DNA of 64,000 bases. Source: Ancistrus triradiatus (lineage: Eukaryota; Chordata; Actinopteri; Siluriformes; Loricariidae). Under the pieces are notes generated by a model, which searched no databases, had not been told where the DNA came from, and saw only the letters and a list, made by a program, of their open reading frames with translations. The stretch covers positions 695,523-759,522 of the forward strand of contig JAJAGP010000095.1 in NCBI GenBank assembly GCA_025084515.1. The letters run 5' to 3'. The position numbers and the translations under genes are program-made. Every line of letters starts with the position of its first letter. The first letter of the stretch is position 1. This document shows, piece after piece, positions 11,880-23,450 of the stretch.

Positions 11880-13130
11880 TATTGTTAGTCTTTTGTCCCT
11901 TCTTTACCTCGTCACACTGGGCTCTCTTTTAGCCCCTAGCCTTTTGTTAGCCTGTTTTACAACCCAAAGCCTCTTGTTAGCATTTAGCTTTATGTTAGCC
12001 TTTGGATCCTATTAGGTATATTTAGCTCCCAATATTCTTGTTAGTCTTCTTTACCCTTAGTTTATTTTAGCCTGTGGTGCTTTGTTAGCACTAAGCTCTC
12101 TATTAGCCTTTAGCATTTTGTTAGTGCATTGTTAGCGTTTGTTAGCATAGCTGTCTGTTATCCTTTAAACCTTGTTAGTTATAGTGAGCCATTTAACTCC
12201 TCTTTAGATATTTACCCCTTCTTAATCTTCATCTTATTTTAGCCTGTGGCACTTTGTTAGCACTTAGCTCTCTATTAGCTCTAGCCTTTTGATAGCCCAT
12301 TAGCCATTAGCTTTATGTTTAGTTAGCCTTTAGATCCTATCAGGTATATTTAGCACCATATTAGTTTTTATTCATTATAAACATTATTAGCACTTTGCTC
12401 TCTATTAGCCTTTAGCATTCTTTTAGCCTTTTGTCCCTCCTTTACCCCACAAGACGTTGTTAGCACTTAAGATCTCTATTAGCTCTAGCCTTTTGATATC
12501 CCATTGTTAGCTGTTGTTAGCAGTTAGCCTTTAGACATTATTAGGTAGTTAGCTTATGTTAGCCTGTGGCATGTTCTCTATTAGCCTTTAGCATTTTTTT
12601 ATGTTTGTTTATTGTTTATGCATTGCTAGCATTGAACACATTAGCTGTTAGCCCCCTTTAACCTTTAGCCCATAGCACTATGTTAGCACTTAGATCTCCA
12701 TTAGCTCTAGCTTTTTGAAAGCCCATTGTTAGTCGTTGTTAGCAGGTAGCATTCTGTTAACCTTTAGGCCTAATTAGGTACAGTTAGCTATTTAGCTCCT
12801 TGTTAGTCATTTGCCCCTTCTTAACCCTTTAGCCGTTGCCCATCACACTTGGATCTCTATTAGCCTTTGGCATTTTGTTAGTGCACTGTTAGCATTTAAC
12901 TCATATTAGCACTTAGCTCCCCATTAGGCCTCAGCCTCTTGTTAGCCTTTTGTCCTTTTTTTAACCTTTAGCTTATGTTAGTCCATAGCACTTAGCTTTC
13001 CATTAGCCTTAGTCTTTTGGGAGTACATTGTTAGCCTTTGTTAGCAGTTAGCCTTAGGCGTATTATAGCCTTCATTAGGTATGATTAGCCATTGAGCCCG
13101 CTGTTAGGCGATTGCCCCTTCTTAACCTTT
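11880..13130. repeat. TTAGC-phrase degenerate repeat, block 1
   Basis: Endless variations of short phrases such as GTTAGCCTTTAGC, CTCTATTAGC, CATTTTGTTAG and CTTAACCTTTAGCTTATG. There is no constant period and no coding content. The same texture returns at 15060-15490 and 17000-17800 in tmod1 introns on the same strand, so these blocks share an origin. Confidence 0.75.
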
Positions 13131-14430
13131 AGCTTATGGAAGAACAGGAGGTACTGAGGGACCTCTGACTTGTTTTTATTCGATGTTTATTAAGTAATGA
13201 AAGCAGAAACAGGAGTGTGACAACGGTGGGTTTGAGACACTGCAGATCATCACGTCCTGTGCACACAGTTCTGTTTAAAAATATCCTCACACGCGGGCTC
13301 GAGCTAAAGTTTAGGCACCCCCTGGACTGAAGGGAAAAACGAACACAGAGCGGCTGGAGCCGGTCTACCGAGCAGAACGTTAGAAAGGTCTTCCAGCCGC
13401 CGCTGTGAGATAAATCACATATAAGAAACGGGTCGGGGTGCCAAAACTTTTGCAGGAGACGGTACAATCACAAAAGACGCAATAATAACCCTAACCAAAC
13501 TGCAACCGTGCGACAAAAACAGGTGGCGCTGTCAAAAACCAACGCAGAAATACAGCGGAAATTAATAATTACAGCTAATGTTTTATTTATGGGCACTGGC
13601 AGGTCCACTAGCACTCCGCTGGGACATGGGTTCAAGTCCCAACAGTAGCATGAGTAGCGCGATGACGTTCGGCCCAAAATCATCCTTATTAATAGCGAAA
13701 AAATAAAACGTAAAGGATTTCTTTCTTAAATGTTTACCATTAGCATTAAAAGTGTAACCACTAATGAATGTCTTGCGTTGATTTCCGACAGCGCGACCTA
13801 TCCTCGTTACTAGCTTCCTATTGTTACTCAAAAGTCGTAAATCATAAGTGTGTGTGTGTGTGTTGAGTACAAACAGTAGAGCAGGGAAGAAACAATGCTG
13901 CCGGCCACAGACCTCCAGGCCACCGGGGGTCGCTGTTGTAGTTACACGTTTGTCCGACATTTAGGGTAGATGGGGGTGTCCTCAAGCCTTCTCTTTCTTA
14001 CTGCGGAGAGACAGAGAGAGTCGGAAATCAGAACGGGTGCGAGTATAAGCGTGCGAATTTATTACCGTGGTGCGAAAGAGTGCGAAGCAGCAGAAACAGA
14101 AGGGTGCGCACAGAGGAGGGGGCACATATTTATTCCCAACCCGTGGCCTCGTAGGACAGAGCCGTGATGCTAACAATGCAGTGTCAAACATTACGCGCAG
14201 TTCCGCTCCCTGACCAGCAGATGCCGCCAAACTCGCATTACGAGTCTGACATAGCTTGGTGACGAAGCGCTCCACTTTCACGTGCGAACTTCCCTTATTT
14301 CCTAGACAGAGCAGAAGCTAAGCTGTAAAGTGAGGGAAGCACCTAAACGGGAAACGCCATTTTGTTAAAGACTAGGTGGCAGGAAGTAGAGCTGTGCAGA
14401 GAGGAAGTAGGAGGCGCTAGCAACTCTGTG
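13131..14430. other. Unassigned sequence beyond the tmod1 3' end
   Basis: About 1.3 kb of higher complexity than the TTAGC blocks on either side. It may hold the tmod1 3' UTR: on the minus strand an AATAAA lies at about 14128-14133. I looked for the usual conserved tropomodulin C-terminal exon here and found none. Confidence 0.35.
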
Positions 14431-14534
14431 TTACTTGGGTTTGGACGAAAACTTTTTACAGAAGGCTCGTTCCAGCTCAGGAACCGACAGAGTGAAGGTG
14501 AAGGCTCCGTCCGAATCGGAGCGGACCACGCGTA
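14431..14534 (-). CDS. tmod1: Candidate terminal exon of tmod1, not homologous to the usual one
   Basis: Directly downstream of the last certain tmod1 exon, a strong acceptor (TTTTTATTGCAG) opens a frame in the required phase (one nt carried over). The first residues would be VRVVRSD and the exon ends with TAA after 33 complete residues. The usual tropomodulin end after NNNDL is VRKRR... of about 21 residues, and beyond V-R this exon does not resemble it. It may be an unusual C-terminus, a 3' UTR segment or chance. Confidence 0.25.
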
Positions 14535-14584
14535 CTGCAATAAAAACACATCGTACACTCAAATCGGAGACACGCTGGAGGGGG

Positions 14585-14604
14585 AGTGTGTGTGTGTGTG
14601 TGTG

Positions 14605-14634
<30 letters not shown>
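14585..14634. repeat. (TG)n abutting a tmod1 donor
   Basis: TG/TGAG repeat that starts, in gene sense, within 4 nt of the donor GTAACACAC after NNNDL. A second (CA)n at about 14789-14824 abuts the acceptor of the same exon, so this exon is framed by microsatellites on both sides. Confidence 0.9.
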
Positions 14635-14635
<1 letters not shown>

Positions 14636-14638
14636 TAC

Positions 14639-14784
14639 CCAGGTCGTTGTTGTTCATCATGGCGTTAGAGCAGCGTAAGCGAGGCCCCTGCTGCGTAAAG
14701 TGATAGCCAAACTTTAGCAGCGTCGTGTTCTTCTCCAACATGCTAGCTATCTCCATCTCCACCTTATTACCCAGGGGCTGACTC

Positions 14785-14826
<42 letters not shown>

Positions 14827-17800
14827 CTCAAACTCTACGTAACCCACACGAGCTGTATGTTTGTTATGAGATCATTACATTGTACTCGTGTTCTACTTCA
14901 GTACTTTTTGCTGTCCCATACCACCTCTGTACATTAGGTGGCAGTATAGGCATTAATGACCTCTCTACATAGTGAGGTGCTGGACATTTTACCATGGATA
15001 GTCAAACTCCCGAAATAGTACACTACATTACCCATAATGCACCATAAATACAGTTTTCATCCCATAACCCTAATCATAAACCACTTGTTAGCCCTGTTAG
15101 CACGTATACATTTAGCTCCCTGTTAGCCTCTTCTTCACCTTTAGCTCATGTTCACCTGTGGCACTTTGCTAGGACTTAGCTCTCCATTAGCCTTATCCCA
15201 TGTTAGCCCTTAGCTCTCTACCAGACGTCAGCCTCTTGTTAGCGTTCTGTTCCTTGTTAATCTTTAGCTTACATTAACCCATAGCCTATTGTTACCCTTT
15301 AGGCCATATTATTTACCTCCCCATTAGCCTCTGGTTAGCCTTTTCCCCGTCCTTAATCTGTAGTTTATTGTCGTTAGCATTTGGGTCGCTATTAGCGGTT
15401 TGTTTGCCCATCACACCTAGCTCTCTTTTAACCATTAGCCTTCTGTTATCCCATTGTTAGCATTTAGCTTTATGTTACACCATATTAGGTATATGTACAG
15501 TGGGGCAAAAAAGTATTTAGTCAGCCACTGATTGTGCAAGTTCTCCTACTTAGAAAGATGAGAGAGGTCTGTAATTTTCATCATAGCTACACTCCAACTA
15601 TGAGAGACAAAATGAGAAAAAAAATTAAGGAAATCACATTGTAGGATTTTTAAAGAATTTAATTGTAAGTCATGGTGGAAAATAAGTATTTGGTCACCCA
15701 CAAACAAGCAAGATTTCTGGCTCTTCTGTCCTCCACTCGTTACCTGTATTAATGGCACCTGTTTGACCTCGTTATCTGAATAAAATACACCTGTCCACAG
15801 CCTCAAACAGTCAGACTCCAAACTCAAGACCAAAGAGCTGTTGATGGACACCAGGAAGAAAATTGTAGACCTGCACCAAGCTGGGAAGAGTGAATCTACA
15901 ATAGGCAAAGCAGGTTTGGTGTGAATAAATCAACTGTGGGGAGCAATTGTAAGAACTGTGGGGCTCCACGGCAAGATCTCATCCTGTGGGGGTCAAAATG
16001 ATCATGAGAACGGTGAGCAAAAAATCTCAGAACTACACGGAGGGACCTGATGAATGACCTGCAGAGAGCTGGGACCAAAGTAACAAAGGCTACCATCAGT
16101 AACACACTACGCCGAGAGGGACTCAGATCCCTGCAGTGGCCAGGCGTGCCCCCCTGCTTAAGCCAGTACATGTCCAGGCCCGTTCTGAAGTTTGCCAGAG
16201 AGCAATATGGATGATCCAGAAGAGGATTGGGAGAATATCATGTGGTCAGATGAAACCAAAATAGAACTTTTTTGGTAAAAACTCAACTCGTCGTGTTTGG
16301 AGGAAGAAGAATGCTGAGTTGCACCCCCTGAAGCATGGGGGTGGAAACATCATGCTTTGGGGCTGATTTTCTGCTGAGGGGACAGGACGACTGATCCGTG
16401 GTAAGGGAAGAATGAACGGGGCCATGTATCGTGAGATTTTTAAGCCAAACCTCCTTCCATCTGTGAGAGCATTGAAGATGGAACGTGGCTGGGGCTTCCA
16501 GCATGACAAATGATCCCCATACACAAACCGCTCGGGCAACGAAGGAGTGGCTCCGTAAAAAGCATTTCAAGGTCCTGGAGTGGGCCTATCCAGTCTCCAG
16601 ACCTCAGCCCCATAGAAAATTTGTGAAGTCCGTGTTGCCCCAAAACATCACTGCCTAGAGGAGATCTGCATGGAGGAATGGGCCAAAATACCAGCTACAG
16701 TGTGCCAACCTGGTGAAGACTTACAGGACGTTTGACCTCTGTCATTGCCAACAAAGGCTATGTTTACAAAATACTGAGCTGATGAACCAAATTTATTGAC
16801 CAAATACTTATTTTCCACCATAATTTACAATTAAATTCTTTTAAAAATCCTACAATGTGATTTCCTGGATTTTTTTTCTCATTTTGTCTCTCATAGTTGA
16901 AGTGTAGCTATGATGAAAAAATTACAGACCTCTCTCATCTTTCTAATTAGGAGAACTTACACAATCTGTGGCTGACTAAATACTTTTTTACCCCACTGTA
17001 GCTATTTAGCTTTTAAGCTCGTGGGAAATGGTAGCACTTGGCTCTCCATTAGCTCTTTAGTTCTTTTGGGAGTGCAATGTTTTAGCCAATGTTAGCCTAT
17101 GTTAGCCCTTGGCACTTTGTTAGCCTTTATAATTCATTAGATATAGCTATTTAGCCCATTATTAGCCTGTGGCTCTTCTATGGGTCACTAGCCTTTTGTT
17201 AGCCTTTGTTAGGCCTTAACGTCTTAAAAGTCTTCTGTTAGCCTTTAGACCCTTTTGGGTATATTTAACTCCATGCTAGGCCTTAGCCTCTTGTTAGCCT
17301 TTTGTCCCTTCTTAACCTTTACCTTATGTTAGCCCACAGCACTTGGTTAGCCCTTTGTTAGTCTTTGCTAGCAATGAACGTCTTGAAAGCACTTAGCCTT
17401 CAGACCCTATTAGGTAAAGTTAGCTATTTAGCTCCCTATTAGGTTGCTTGTTAACCTTTAGCTTATGTTAGCCAGTAGTGCTTTGTTAGCTCTCTCTAAG
17501 CCCTTAGCCCTTTGTTAGCCCTTTATTAGTACTTTGCTTCTGGTTAACCTTTAGACCTTTGTCAGTCCTTAAGAGTCTTGTCAGCATTTCGCCTTCAGTT
17601 AGCCTTTAGACCCTATTAGGCAGAGTTCACTATCCAGCTCCATGTTAGGCCTTTAGCTTATGTTAGCCTGTATAGCTCTCCATAAGCCCTTAGCCTTTTG
17701 TTAGCCCACTGTTAGCACTTAGCCATCTGTTAACCTTTAGACCTTCGTCAGTCCCTCGAGTCTTGTTAGTGTTTAGGCGGTGTTAGCCCTTAGCGCAGCT

Positions 17801-18808
17801 CCCTGGTTGTACCTGGTTGTCGATCTTGAGCTCCTGCAGTGTGGTGTTGTGCTGCAGCGCCTCCATCAGGGCGAGGACTCCGCCTCCGGTGATGAAGTTG
17901 GACTCGACGTTCAGACTCTTCAGCCTGGTGTTTGTACGTAGCATGTCAGCTAACGCCTAACACGCAGACACGGTGCATGTTAACCACTACAGAATCACGC
18001 CGTGTGTGTGTGTGTGTGTTGTGTGTGTGTGTGTGTTAGCGATACTCACGTAAGCTACTGGGTCGTTGCTCCTGGTTCCTACGATGCTCAGCCGCTCCAC
18101 CACGGTGTTTTCTTTCAGAGCTTCGGCGTACGCTTTCAGAGTGCTGATGGGAATATTCTACACAACAGCACACTTACTCATTAATAAACACCTCCATTAC
18201 ACCACCCTTCATTAACAAACGGGTGTGTGTGTGTGTGTACCCTGATGTTGTTGAGGTTGACCTCCACCATGTCAGGGTCGTTGTGTTTAACCTTCAGCAG
18301 CGTTTCCTCCACGTCGGTGTCGTTGGGAAGCTCGTCAGGAATTTGTTTATACTGGGCACACTGGATCACGCCTGACCAATCACAGCACAGCACATCATCA
18401 GATCTGACCAATCACAGCACGTTATGGCCGACTAAACGACAGTGAAGCATCAATAAACATCATTTGGCTGAAACAGAAGGTTTGGTAATAAGAGTGTTCA
18501 TCGGTTGGATGCTACAGGTACGATGCATTATGGGTAATGTAGTACACTAACAAGGGAATATGAGTGAACACCGAATTTGGACAGCACTACAAAATGGCTG
18601 CCATCCTTAAACTAGTCCAGGGAATGGGAAGCGATTTCAGAGTGTGTGTGTGTGTGTGTGTGTGTCTCTCACTGTTTAGTCCTTGCTTGTTGACGATGTT
18701 GCTGCTGGCCAGAGCTTCATAATACTGCTGATTACTCATCAGTGTGTGCATACCCAGGATCGCTAAGCAAGAGCCAGGGAGAAAGAAGATAGTCCAGTTA
18801 AATAAGTC

Positions 18809-18865
<57 letters not shown>

Positions 18866-21109
18866 TATAAAGGTTACAGTAAGGAAAGCTGCAGGTCTTA
18901 AACCCAAGTGTTTATTTATAGGAGAGAAAGAAAAGCATTCATCAGACATGAGGAACAGAGAGCAGAGGGGGACAGAAGCTCTGATTAAAGAAACAAAAAG
19001 AGAGGAGATAAAGCACAGCAGAACCAAAAATCAACTACAAATAAAAACTACAAAGGAGAAACATGAAAGAACAATAAATAAATAATAGAGACGGAAAAAA
19101 ACAGAAACAGGTACCAAAAGAGAAGATCAGAGGAAAGAAAGGTTAAACAAGAAAAAAACAGAAAAGCAAGAGCAAGACTACAGATAAACAAAGGAGAGGA
19201 GAGAAAAAGTAGGGCATGAAGAGAGCGGGAAAAAATGGAGAATGATAAAAACAGGACAATAGGGAGAAAAAGTAACAGAAAAGAAAAGAAAAAAAGGGGG
19301 GAAATGGAAAACGCAATGCAAAGACAAAAAGATGCAACCGAAAAGTGAAGCAAAATAAATGAAAAACAAAAATGAACATTTGCAAACAGAAAACGAGATA
19401 TTTTTAAACAAAAGCAAAGAAAAACGAAGGAAGGAAAAGAGGAATAGAGCAAAGTGGCGATGCAAAGAAAAAGCAAAACAAAAGTTGAAGAGAAAGAAGA
19501 GACATGGAACACAAGATAAAAGAAAAGAATACAGTAAAAAAGAGGTGGAAAAAAAACAGGTGAAACGAGAAAAACAAATTAACGTAATTAACAGAAGAAA
19601 AAAGGTGGTAAAGGTAAAGAGAAAAAAGATTAAATAATGCTGAATAAATTTGAAAAAGATTAGTAAAAAGAAATAGAAAGGAAAAAGAAAGTAAAAGAAA
19701 TGTGAAAAACATAGGAGAGAGAACAAAAACTAGAATACATACAAATTTAAAAATAAAGGAGAAAAGAGCAAAGGAAAGGAAGAACGGAAAGGATTTTAGA
19801 AAGTAGAGATAATAGGATGAAACATAGCAAAACATGACAGGAAAACAGAAAAGATGGAACAACCATTTAAATAAACATTACAAAGAAAAGAAAAAGAAAT
19901 GAAAACAAACAAGAGATGGTCTGTCATGTTACACAGTATAAAACAACAGTACTGAAATGAAGCACTAGAGCAGCGGGGATCTTTCTTTCATCCAAACATG
20001 GCAACCCCAGTACACAGATATGCATCTAGAGATAGATTAGACAGTGGTTGCCATGTTGAGCTGCTGGAAATCCGCTTCAGTTCTTAGAATTGAAACGCAA
20101 AGACACGAACAACAGCGACAGAGCGATTTGAAGTTAGCATGGCGTGCTAGCGTGCTAAATAACCTTGAGGGAAAGTCCGTGAGCCAGGATGAAGGAGGCA
20201 TGAAGGTGACTGGAGAGGAGAACACACACAGACACAGACAGAGACAGTGTGAGTTATCAGAGGTCATTAGCAGTAATGAACGCGAGGGATTAAACACGTT
20301 ACTGGATGATGGGCAGAACGAGGTCACCAGTAACGAGGGTGATGTCACAGCGCGGGTACCTGCTATATCGCAGAGTTCCGCGTCTGTGGCGTTAGCCAAG
20401 GCTTCTTCTAACTCGGGTTCGAGTTTAACGTCCTCCAGGATTGGATCCACCGCCTTCGTCTTCGGAACCCACGGCTTCCCTGTACATATAGAACACGCCC
20501 CTTTAGCTAAATGCCACAGTCACGTTGAGGTACTACATTACCCACAATCCCGGCTCTGTGATCAGAAACACTGCTGTAACCATGGTAACAGAGCTGCCCA
20601 GTACGCTTTATGGTGCTGTCTAATACCGGATAATGAATGTAGCGTTTGCTGACGGTCCACAGCAGGGGAAACTGATTCCGTGACATTTGCAGTGCATTAT
20701 GGGAAGTGTAGATTTTCATTACACTAAGGGCGTAAAAGCTTTGGATCCAGGAAGCAGACGTCCTAAGGTAAGATAATGGTAACCTCTCTTCTCTCCAGTG
20801 TAGGGCACCAGGTCGTCTCGCTCCGGATGCTCTTTGGCCTCCTTCTCCAGGTGAGCGAGCAGGTTGTCTCTTTGGAACATTCCTGTAGGAGCTTTCTTGG
20901 TCTGGTCCCTCTGTCTCATACCGGCCGGTAACAGGGCGTTCTGGAACACACACAGTTACAAGAGAGCCGGTCACGTCAGGATCCGTCCGGCTAAGCTTTC
21001 CTGTAAGGATGGCTTAGAACTGCCATACTATACAGCTATTCCTAATGACCCTGCAGGTGAACCACACCACCCCCACATACTTCTCAAGATAAGTGATGTG
21101 AATACATTC

Positions 21110-21158
<49 letters not shown>

Positions 21159-21408
21159 GTGATGCTGGATGAACTGCAGAACCCCGTACACTTCGGCTAC
21201 ACCCTTATCCATCATCTCGCTATCTCCAGACGTGCCAGAGACAAACTGCAGCAACAGATACACCGACCAATCACGGCTTTGCTCTTACGTCGGGGTCGAG
21301 CTCCTCCAGTTCATCCTCGAGTCTCCGCAGCTCTTCCTCGCTGAGCTTCTGCAGGAGCTCGTCTTCATCCACGTCCCGGTATTTCTCCATCTCCTTGCGG
21401 TGCAACAT
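14639..21408 (-). CDS. tmod1: Tropomodulin-1-like, 8 coding exons (last exon uncertain)
   Basis: Tropomodulin caps actin pointed ends together with tropomyosin in sarcomeres, erythrocytes and lens fibres. Coding order: 21408-21289, 20940-20784, 20479-20360, 18762-18673, 18371-18241, 18157-18050, 17956-17813, 14783-14639 (338 codons plus 1 nt, exactly matching human TMOD1 up to NNNDL). Starts MLHRKEMEKYRDVDEDELL; exon 2 has LLPAGMRQRDQTKKAPTG and DDLVPYTGEKRG; exon 3 LEPELEEALANATDAELCDI; exon 4 ILGMHTLMSNQQYYEAL; later exons carry the leucine-rich repeats (EVNLNNI, LNVESNFIT, GYHFTQQGPRLR). ILGMHTLMSNQQYY and the DVEETL segment favour TMOD1 over TMOD4. All phases fit. The conserved last exon (about 21 aa) was not found. 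Introns carry a Tc1 element, TTAGC arrays and a purine tract. Confidence 0.94.
15060..15490. repeat. TTAGC-phrase degenerate repeat, block 2
   Basis: Same texture as block 1, within the last confirmed tmod1 intron, interrupted on its right by the Tc1 element. Confidence 0.7.
15498..16998. mobile_element. Tc1-like DNA transposon with long inverted repeats
   Basis: Starts CAGTGGGGCAAAAAAGTATT and ends in the reverse complement of CAGTGGGGTAAAAAAGTATT, each flanked by TA (15496-15497 and 16999-17000), the expected Tc1/mariner target duplication. The inverted repeats are about 200 bp (15498-15697 and 16797-16998) and nearly identical, with the GGTGGAAAATAAGTATTTGG motif at their inner ends. Length about 1.5 kb. 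It inserted into TTAGC-array DNA, which resumes right after the 3' TA. Confidence 0.93.
15844..16780 (+). pseudogene. Broken Tc1-family transposase
   Basis: Between the inverted repeats the plus strand encodes recognisable Tc1 transposase pieces: MDTRKKIVDLHQAGKS (helix-turn-helix start), NIMWSDETKIELFW (around a catalytic Asp) and QSPDLSPIENL (catalytic Asp/Glu region), ending near KGYVYKILS. Many stop codons and frameshifts separate them, so it makes no functional protein. The near-identical inverted repeats could still be bound by a related transposase supplied from elsewhere. Confidence 0.88.
17000..17800. repeat. TTAGC-phrase degenerate repeat, block 3
   Basis: Continuation of block 2 after the transposon, running up to the tmod1 exon that ends at 17813. 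Confidence 0.7.
18813..18861. repeat. (CA)n microsatellite in tmod1 intron
   Basis: Clean run of about 24 CA units, 50 nt upstream (gene sense) of the ILGMHTLM exon. A (TG)n run at 18640-18664 lies against that exon's donor. Confidence 0.95.
18900..19910. repeat. Purine-rich (A/G) tract of about 1 kb
   Basis: The plus strand is made very largely of A and G (AAAGAGAAAAGAAAA, GGAAAGAAAA, AAACAAAAG type words). The minus strand is therefore pyrimidine-rich and gives long Phe/Leu/Ser/Cys reading frames that are composition artefacts. It lies in the tmod1 intron between the AELCDIA and ILGMHTLM exons. Confidence 0.8.
21112..21156. repeat. (GT)n microsatellite, tmod1 intron 1
   Basis: About 22 GT units between the first and second coding exons. 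Confidence 0.95.
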
Positions 21409-21424
21409 GGCAAATGAGGGTCGA

Positions 21425-23080
21425 GGAGGAGAACAAAACAACGGAAACGCAAAAGACAGAGAGAGAGAGACCCCCCCCCCAAACCCCTCAGGACCTGGAG
21501 AGACAAGATGGAGAACTAATTAGCAATACGTCCTAGAACAGTCGCTGCCGTCCTATCAGCCTGCTCTCCTTAACCCGTAGCTCCACGCCCGGCTTTACCC
21601 ATTAAAGCCCATCTGGTGCTGGCGTAGGCGTCGGTGCCACTCTGACCCAATCAGAACTCTCTGTCCTGGGGCGCCGTGTGCCCACACTCACAAATCCCAT
21701 AACCAACAACAGATAAAGTTCAGCCTGGGAATCTCTCTCTCTCACACACACACTCACTCACACACACAGCTGTTGCCTTACAGAGGGCAGGAGTAACAGG
21801 TGTGAGGTGTCACTTTATCACACGCATGTACTTGAGCGTATTTATATCCAGACCCCAGCAATAAAGGACCGAGGTTAAAAGGGTCGGAGATAAACTGTGA
21901 GACGTTTATGAAGCCTCGAGGACGCCGAGTTACGTCGTAAAGGATCCCATTCTCCGCTCATCTGCCAGGCCTAAACAGGGACGGAAGTCTGGGCCGGGTA
22001 CCTTAAATCCTCTACACAGAAGTGAACTCAAAGTTTTCTGCGCCGAAATAAAGTCAAACGAGGACGAGAAAGCGGTTACCAGTGGAAAACCTGAATCATT
22101 CCGGTTGTTATGCCATTATTTATGGCCAGGACGTGTCTGTTGAGTTTAGTCAGTACTGATACACAGCGCTAGATTTATGAAACACGTCCAGTGTTTATTG
22201 TGTTTACTTCCAGCAGCCCGTTGTAGCATTATCGCTGCAGTTTAACTGGTGCGGCTCGGAGAGAATGGCAGATCCTGAACCCCAGGCCTGATATGGCGGC
22301 TATGAAACGCTGTGACGGCCTGGCGTCCCGTCCTACGGTATGCGGTGGGTATTGGAAAGGACGGCACGATACACCCGATTTAAAATGTTTCTTCCTTACA
22401 AAACACCAACAGATATGTGGAGCTGCAAATCGATGTAGTATATAGCAAAAATAAATATGCTGTATTGACTTTTTAGCGCAGCCCTAGTCCAAGGTGTACC
22501 TCGGCTTGCACCGCAAGAACGTTACAACGGGGCAGCACGACAGGTCAGGACATCTCTCCCCAAAGAACACAGCGAGATCATCGGCCCCCCACCAGGAGAG
22601 GCCAGGGCTTACATGACCTCTAATGGCCCCACCTGGCCTCGGATCCGGGTCAGCATCTCAGACCAGCGCTCCATCTCCGCGCGGGACGCCGGTTAGGCTT
22701 TTTATTAATGATGCTTGGTTGCCAGAGGCTCTGTGGCACAGGTTAATAAAAGCTGTGACTAATCTCTGATCGGGTCTCAGTTACACAGCACTTCAACTAA
22801 AGCATAAACAGCTCATTAAACATCAATCAATCATCCCGTACTGATATTAACCGGGTTAAATGAGTGCGGGGATGCACCGACCTAATCTGTCCTACGACTT
22901 CAGGTTTCGGAGCCGCTTTGTGGAGCTGGTTTTGGTGAATAAGCGAACGCGGCGCATTAATAACGGATTTTCTACAGCTCCGGTGTCCGTTCTCCTCTGA
23001 GCACCTGGTCTAAGTTTTATTCACACATTCTCATGCACAGTTAAACCCAGTGTGTGTGTGTGTGAGAGAGAGAGAGAGTT
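21425..23080. other. tmod1 5' intron, no gene recognised
   Basis: Mixed-complexity sequence with CT and CA short runs (21731-21770), a C10 run near 21471 and a TG/GA run at 23050-23078. I see no exon or transposon end. It probably forms the intron between the untranslated and first coding exon of tmod1. Confidence 0.4.
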
Positions 23081-23094
23081 TTTGGAGATCTTAC

Positions 23095-23450
23095 CGCACA
23101 CACTCTATCTTCTATCGTATCTATATATAGCGCGCTGCCGCTGAATACTTTGCCCAGATATGGCTCTTCTCGGAACCGGCAAGGCGCGCGCGCACGGACC
23201 GCTGCACACCGACGCGCACAGAGCGAGCGCGAGCCGCAGCGCAGCGCGGAGAACCGGACCGAACCCGCGGCGGGACAGACGGTTACACAGGCAGAGCGAG
23301 CTTTCCGTTTCGATCTCGGTCCGGCGCAGAGCCGTTACTGCACGCGAGACGCGCTCGGTTCCGCCCACCCGGCCCCTATCAGTCAAGTCAGGTCAGGTCA
23401 CGTCACGCGAACGCGGCCCTCCCACTAAAACACGTGCCGCGCTTTATATC
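23095..23450 (-). promoter_or_regulatory. tmod1: Probable tmod1 promoter and 5' UTR exon
   Basis: On the minus strand a TATAAA (23448-23443) sits in GATATAAAGCGCGG, followed by a CpG-dense 300 bp. A strong donor, GCG then GTAAGATC, falls at 23095/23094. An E-box CACGTG (23431-23436) lies just after the TATA box in gene sense. A start about 25-30 nt downstream of the TATA box would give a UTR exon of roughly 320 nt, spliced to the coding exon at 21408. Inferred from position, strand and motifs; a TATATATA on the plus strand at 23122 could instead serve the opposite strand. Confidence 0.5.

Noticed and set aside
11071..12015. Short ORFs in the ACGTTA/TTAGC region
   Set aside because: Composition-driven frames without similarity, splice sites or conserved features.
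13583..13690. Possible tRNA or tRNA-derived SINE (GGTTCAAGTCCC B-box-like word)
   Set aside because: No convincing A box and no cloverleaf could be drawn; the word alone is weak evidence.
19048..19862. Several overlapping long minus-strand ORFs rich in Phe, Leu, Ser and Cys
   Set aside because: They come from the purine-rich strand bias (few stop codons in the pyrimidine strand), overlap in different frames and have no recognisable domain.
20044..20652. 202-codon plus-strand ORF
   Set aside because: It runs antisense through the certain tmod1 exon 20360-20479 and has no family resemblance.
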